Source: a virus. From it: a DNA stretch of 64,000 nucleotides. The stretch is taken from positions 1-64,000 of IMG/VR virus record IMGVR_UViG_3300043777_000365, one strand, 5' to 3'. Positions 61,552 through 64,000 of the stretch are shown piece by piece (position 1 is the first letter of the stretch; each line of letters begins with the position of its first letter). Position numbers and translations under genes: made by a program. The notes below the pieces were generated by a model that was not told the DNA's origin, made no database searches, and saw only the letters and a program-made list of their open reading frames with translations.

Positions 61552-62550
61552 TCACCCGAAGCGGCTCGCCGGGATGGTCGACATCACTCGGGGCCTGCCG
61601 GGGAACTTCTTCAGCCCGTCGCGGACGGCGCGCGCGTGCACCTCGCCGGTGCCCTTGGGCCGAAGCTGCTGCGGGACGGGCCACGAGAGCCGGTGCGCCA
61701 CGACGATCTCGCGATCGTTCGGCCTGTTCGGGGGGGTGAGGAAGAGCTCGTGCTCGCCGTCGTAGGTCACGTACTCGAACGGCTCGGAGACGCGCCGCAC
61801 CTCGCCGTGCACGTTGTAGCTATCCCAAGATGTGCGGTCGTCGAACGTCGCGCTGACGATGCGCACGACGTCGCCGAGCTCTCGCTGCGCCGCCTTGTGC
61901 GTCTCGTGGGCGGCGCGGTTGCTGGCCCCGTGCAGCTCGGTCCTCGCGATCCGCTCGGCCCACGAGGCAGGCGCACCCTGGAGGAACGGGCTGGCCTCGA
62001 TGAGCTCGCCCCTCACCTCCGCGGTCGACTTGCCCTGCGCCACCCCCTGCTGGAGGACCCGCTCGAACTCGCCGACGGTGGCCTCGCCGTAGCGGGCCAG
62101 CACCCCGGGATCCCCCTGCGTCCCCAGCCGCCTCAGCAAGCTCGCCTTGGCCCCTTGGGCGGCCGCGTCGAGCATCATCGCCTCGTTCAGGGCCAGCGGG
62201 CTCGAGCCCACCCCGCGGAAGGCCTGCTCGGCGGCCTTGAGGTAGCCCAGGGCCCCCTCGCCGGCCTTGTGGGCCACCTCCCCCGCCCGATCGGAGAGGA
62301 CGTCCCTCAGGTCGTCCTCGAGCCCGCGCACCACCTCCCGCACCTGGGCGAGTGAGGCGCGCATCCTCGCCTCGGTGAAGGTCTCGGCCCTCTTGCCGCG
62401 CAGCCCCTCGGCCTGGTGCAGGCGCCGGGCGAGCTCGCCCTCGGACTGGCGGAGCACCCGGAGGAGCGCGCGCCGGCCGGTGGAGGAGGCGACGTCGAGC
62501 GCCTGCTGGCGGTTGGCGGCGAGCGCGTCGCGGATGCGGTCGATGGGCAC
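61552..62550 (-). CDS. Head morphogenesis protein (Mu gpF/SPP1 gp7-like)
   Basis: A 332-aa protein, GTG start. A long helical N-terminal part precedes the conserved region: ERIARTELHGASNRAAHET, FDDRTSWDSYNVHGEVRRV and PPNRPNDREIVVAHRLSW. These match the minor head protein family that acts in capsid assembly and DNA entry. The portal gene is expected further right. Confidence 0.8.
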   Translation of the reverse strand: MPIDRIRDALAANRQQALDVASSTGRRALLRVLRQSEGELARRLHQAEGLRGKRAETFTEARMRASLAQVREVVRGLEDDLRDVLSDRAGEVAHKAGEGALGYLKAAEQAFRGVGSSPLALNEAMMLDAAAQGAKASLLRRLGTQGDPGVLARYGEATVGEFERVLQQGVAQGKSTAEVRGELIEASPFLQGAPASWAERIARTELHGASNRAAHETHKAAQRELGDVVRIVSATFDDRTSWDSYNVHGEVRRVSEPFEYVTYDGEHELFLTPPNRPNDREIVVAHRLSWPVPQQLRPKGTGEVHARAVRDGLKKFPGRPRVMSTIPASRFG

Positions 62551-62560
62551 GGTGGGGAGG

Positions 62561-62668
62561 TTACTCCCACTCGTAGTAGGGCCACGTCGCCAGCCCGAAC
62601 CGCACCGCACGGCGCCAGGCATCGAGCTCGCCCTCTAGCTGTACGATCCGCGCCTTCAATCGCTTCAC
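62561..62668 (-). CDS. Tiny ORF, 35 aa
   Basis: GTG at 62668 overlaps the TGA of a 6-codon ORF (MSDSCA, 62665-62685, with AAGGAG upstream). The peptide VKRLKARIVQLEGELDAWR is a short coiled coil. It may exist mainly for coupling. Confidence 0.45.
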   Translation of the reverse strand: MKRLKARIVQLEGELDAWRRAVRFGLATWPYYEWE

Positions 62669-62725
62669 GCACACGAATCACTCATCGGCTGATCTCCTTC
62701 GTTTGGGCCTGAATCGCGCGCACGG

Positions 62726-62998
62726 TCACGCGCCGGCTTTCGATTCTGCACACGCAGGCACGTACGCCTCGCACGCGCATCGAGCGCATGCGTGAGGTGG
62801 GAAGCGATAGTGCTTGTGCGGTGTCGCAGCTCGCGGGTCAGACGCATTCCCCTGACATACGCATCTGTCGGGATGCTCGGCTGCACTCCGGTAGTTCCAT
62901 GACAAGCACCCCGTGGTGTCATTGAAACGTTCACTCCGCTCCCATATCGGAGTCGGTCGGAAGATGCGCTCCCATCCCTCACGGTATGCCTGCGTCAC
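62726..62998 (-). CDS. Cys-rich small protein
   Basis: A 90-aa protein, GTG start after AGGAGG. Eight Cys including CARCACEAYVPAC and HPDRCVCQ. Likely zinc or redox function. Lower GC than neighbours. Confidence 0.65.
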   Translation of the reverse strand: MTQAYREGWERIFRPTPIWERSERFNDTTGCLSWNYRSAAEHPDRCVCQGNASDPRAATPHKHYRFPPHACARCACEAYVPACAESKAGA

Positions 62999-63026
62999 TT
63001 CGTCCTCCTCTCAATCGCGCGCACGG

Positions 63027-63281
63027 TCACGCGCTCTTGTCCGAGATCCATCGTCCTCGCTTCTCGTCGATTCGAGGCTGCATGAGGTAGCGCAACGCCT
63101 CCGCGACGGTGCGCATGTCCTCGTCGAGGTCCCGGCGACGGAGGACTCGGCCGGCAGCTTCGTAGAGAGGTCGATTGGCGCGTTGCCGTTGCACCGCATA
63201 GCACCAGTGGCACCCGCCCTGGCATCCGGGGAAGTCGCAGAACTTTCGTGGGTTCCCCTTAGCTGCCCTTACCGCTGCCAT
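63027..63281 (-). CDS. Zinc-binding small protein
   Basis: An 84-aa protein (MAAVRAAKGNPRKFCDFPG) with CDFPGCQGGCHWC in the first 30 residues and a helical C-terminal half. Confidence 0.62.
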   Translation of the reverse strand: MAAVRAAKGNPRKFCDFPGCQGGCHWCYAVQRQRANRPLYEAAGRVLRRRDLDEDMRTVAEALRYLMQPRIDEKRGRWISDKSA

Positions 63282-63314
63282 GTCTCGCCTTCCTTCGCGC
63301 GCATTTTCGGTGAC

Positions 63315-63497
63315 CTACTTACCGTCGCTTCCGAGCCTCGCCCGGCGAATGAGTTGCTCGACGGCGCCGCTCCGAGACTGTCCGCGCTCATACGCAATTG
63401 CGTCGAGGCGGGCGAGCGCTTCGGGCGAGAGGGTAAGCGTCACCATGGGGCGCTTGCGGCGGTCGTTCGTGTAGGTGGGATCGGGGGCCCGGCTCAC
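63315..63497 (-). CDS. Ribbon-helix-helix repressor
   Basis: A 60-aa protein. From residue 18, MVTLTLSPEALARLDAIAYE and RSGAVEQLIRRAR form a strand and two helices, the Arc/CopG fold. It probably dimerises on the two CTGTACGTACAG sites upstream of the ParB-like gene, with which it overlaps (GTGA), forming a self-regulated pair. Confidence 0.82.
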   Translation of the reverse strand: MSRAPDPTYTNDRRKRPMVTLTLSPEALARLDAIAYERGQSRSGAVEQLIRRARLGSDGK

Positions 63498-63808
63498 ACC
63501 TCTACCTCGTAGGTTTTGCCTTCGGCGCCGCGCAGGTACGTCTCTATCTCCTCGTCCACCTCACGTCCGGCAAAGGCTCCCTCGTTGAGATCGCTGTCGT
63601 CTGGGATCCGGTCGACAAGCTCGATCTCGACGGCCAGGCCGAGCGCGTCGGCGGCGGCCATTCGGTGGACGCCTTCGACCGCGATCAGGTCGCCGCACGA
63701 CTCGTACACTCGGATGACCGGGGCTCCCCGCCCGCGCATCTCGCCGATCACTTCGGCGAGATGCGCTGGGTCGGGCCGGTGAAGCGTCGTAACGTAGCGC
63801 GTTGCCAT
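63494..63808 (-). CDS. ParB/sulfiredoxin-like protein
   Basis: A 104-aa protein (MATRYVTTLHRPDPAHLAE). GAPVIRVYESCGDLIAVEG followed by HRMAAADALGLAVEI matches the ParB N-terminal nuclease/CTPase-like core (G-x-HR motif). Lacks a HTH domain. Preceded by GGAGG and a good promoter. Confidence 0.75.
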   Translation of the reverse strand: MATRYVTTLHRPDPAHLAEVIGEMRGRGAPVIRVYESCGDLIAVEGVHRMAAADALGLAVEIELVDRIPDDSDLNEGAFAGREVDEEIETYLRGAEGKTYEVEV

Positions 63809-63927
63809 AACCTTACCTCCAGAAGTAACTATACGTGCTCTGTACGTACAGCGCAAGGGGTCCGATGTCGATTCTTGAAAGTACAGCCAGACTGTACGTA
63901 CAGGGCGAAGCGCGCAAAACCGGGTGT
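63809..63927 (-). promoter_or_regulatory. Promoter with CTGTACGTACAG operators
   Basis: TTGCGC (63851-63856), 17 nt, TATAGT (63828-63833). A 12-bp palindrome CTGTACGTACAG (63840-63851) fills the spacer; a second identical copy is at 63892-63903 with TTCGCC and TGTACT around it. This is a classic repressor arrangement. Confidence 0.7.
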
Positions 63928-64000
63928 TTACTTCCGCTGGTTATGGCTCTCGTGCCAGAGACTCGGAGAGCCGTCCGAGCCCCGCATGACGTCGATGACG
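63928..64000 (-). CDS. C-terminal fragment of an unknown gene
   Basis: The last 23 codons (VIDVMRGSDGSPSLWHESHN, then QRK and TAA) of a gene that continues beyond the right edge. Confidence 0.5.
   Translation of the reverse strand, partial: VIDVMRGSDGSPSLWHESHNQRK

Noticed and set aside
1-64000. tRNA genes
   Set aside because: No cloverleaf or TTCGANNC-type arm with a matching acceptor stem was noticed by eye; a tRNA scan would be needed to exclude them.

Overview
The window looks like a contiguous piece of a large, GC-rich, tailed double-stranded DNA phage with a contractile tail. It holds a tail sheath, tail tube, frameshifted tail assembly chaperone, tape measure, baseplate hub, spike and wedge genes, a major capsid protein, and a phage replication set (family B DNA polymerase, TOPRIM primase, DnaB-type helicase, SF2 helicase, ThyX). 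Terminase and portal are not present and probably lie beyond the right edge. The host is not certain. A Cys-rich lipoprotein with a Pro/Asp/Ala linker (21321-22409) resembles surface lipoproteins of myxobacteria, so a Myxococcota-like host is a reasonable guess.

Layout, mostly read on the minus strand from right to left. 63.9-61.5 kb: small regulators (RHH and ParB-like) and head morphogenesis. 61.5-53.3 kb: virion proteins, scaffold-like protein and major capsid. 53.3-44 kb: accessory and neck genes, with ThyX on the plus strand. 43.5-22.4 kb: sheath, tube, chaperone, tape measure, baseplate and fibre. 21.2-8.6 kb: small unknown genes and replication genes. 8.6-2.5 kb: a compact CRISPR locus flanked by small genes and a sigma-like gene. 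2.5-0 kb: DNA polymerase. Single plus-strand genes or short plus-strand cassettes sit between minus-strand genes, most with their own promoter-like motif.

The most striking system is the phage CRISPR locus at 4255-7244. It has eleven 36-bp repeats, a likely tracrRNA, a coiled-coil partner protein and a compact Cas12/TnpB-like effector. The effector's first RuvC aspartate is replaced by histidine, so it may bind DNA without cutting it. A sigma-factor-like gene abuts the array. No cas1, cas2 or cas4 is visible.

A second unusual system is an intein in the baseplate hub. A Vsr-like homing endonuclease is encoded antisense to the intein, codon for codon. Three other homing-type nucleases lie between structural genes.

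Regulation also looks distinctive. Many start codons lie only 6-7 nt after a -10-like hexamer (CATGAT or TAnnnT), which implies leaderless transcripts. A perfect 20-bp palindrome, TTGGAAACCCGGGTTTCCAA, recurs 13 times, with 2 near copies, and usually abuts these promoters. All functional calls are from reading the sequence; no database search was run.
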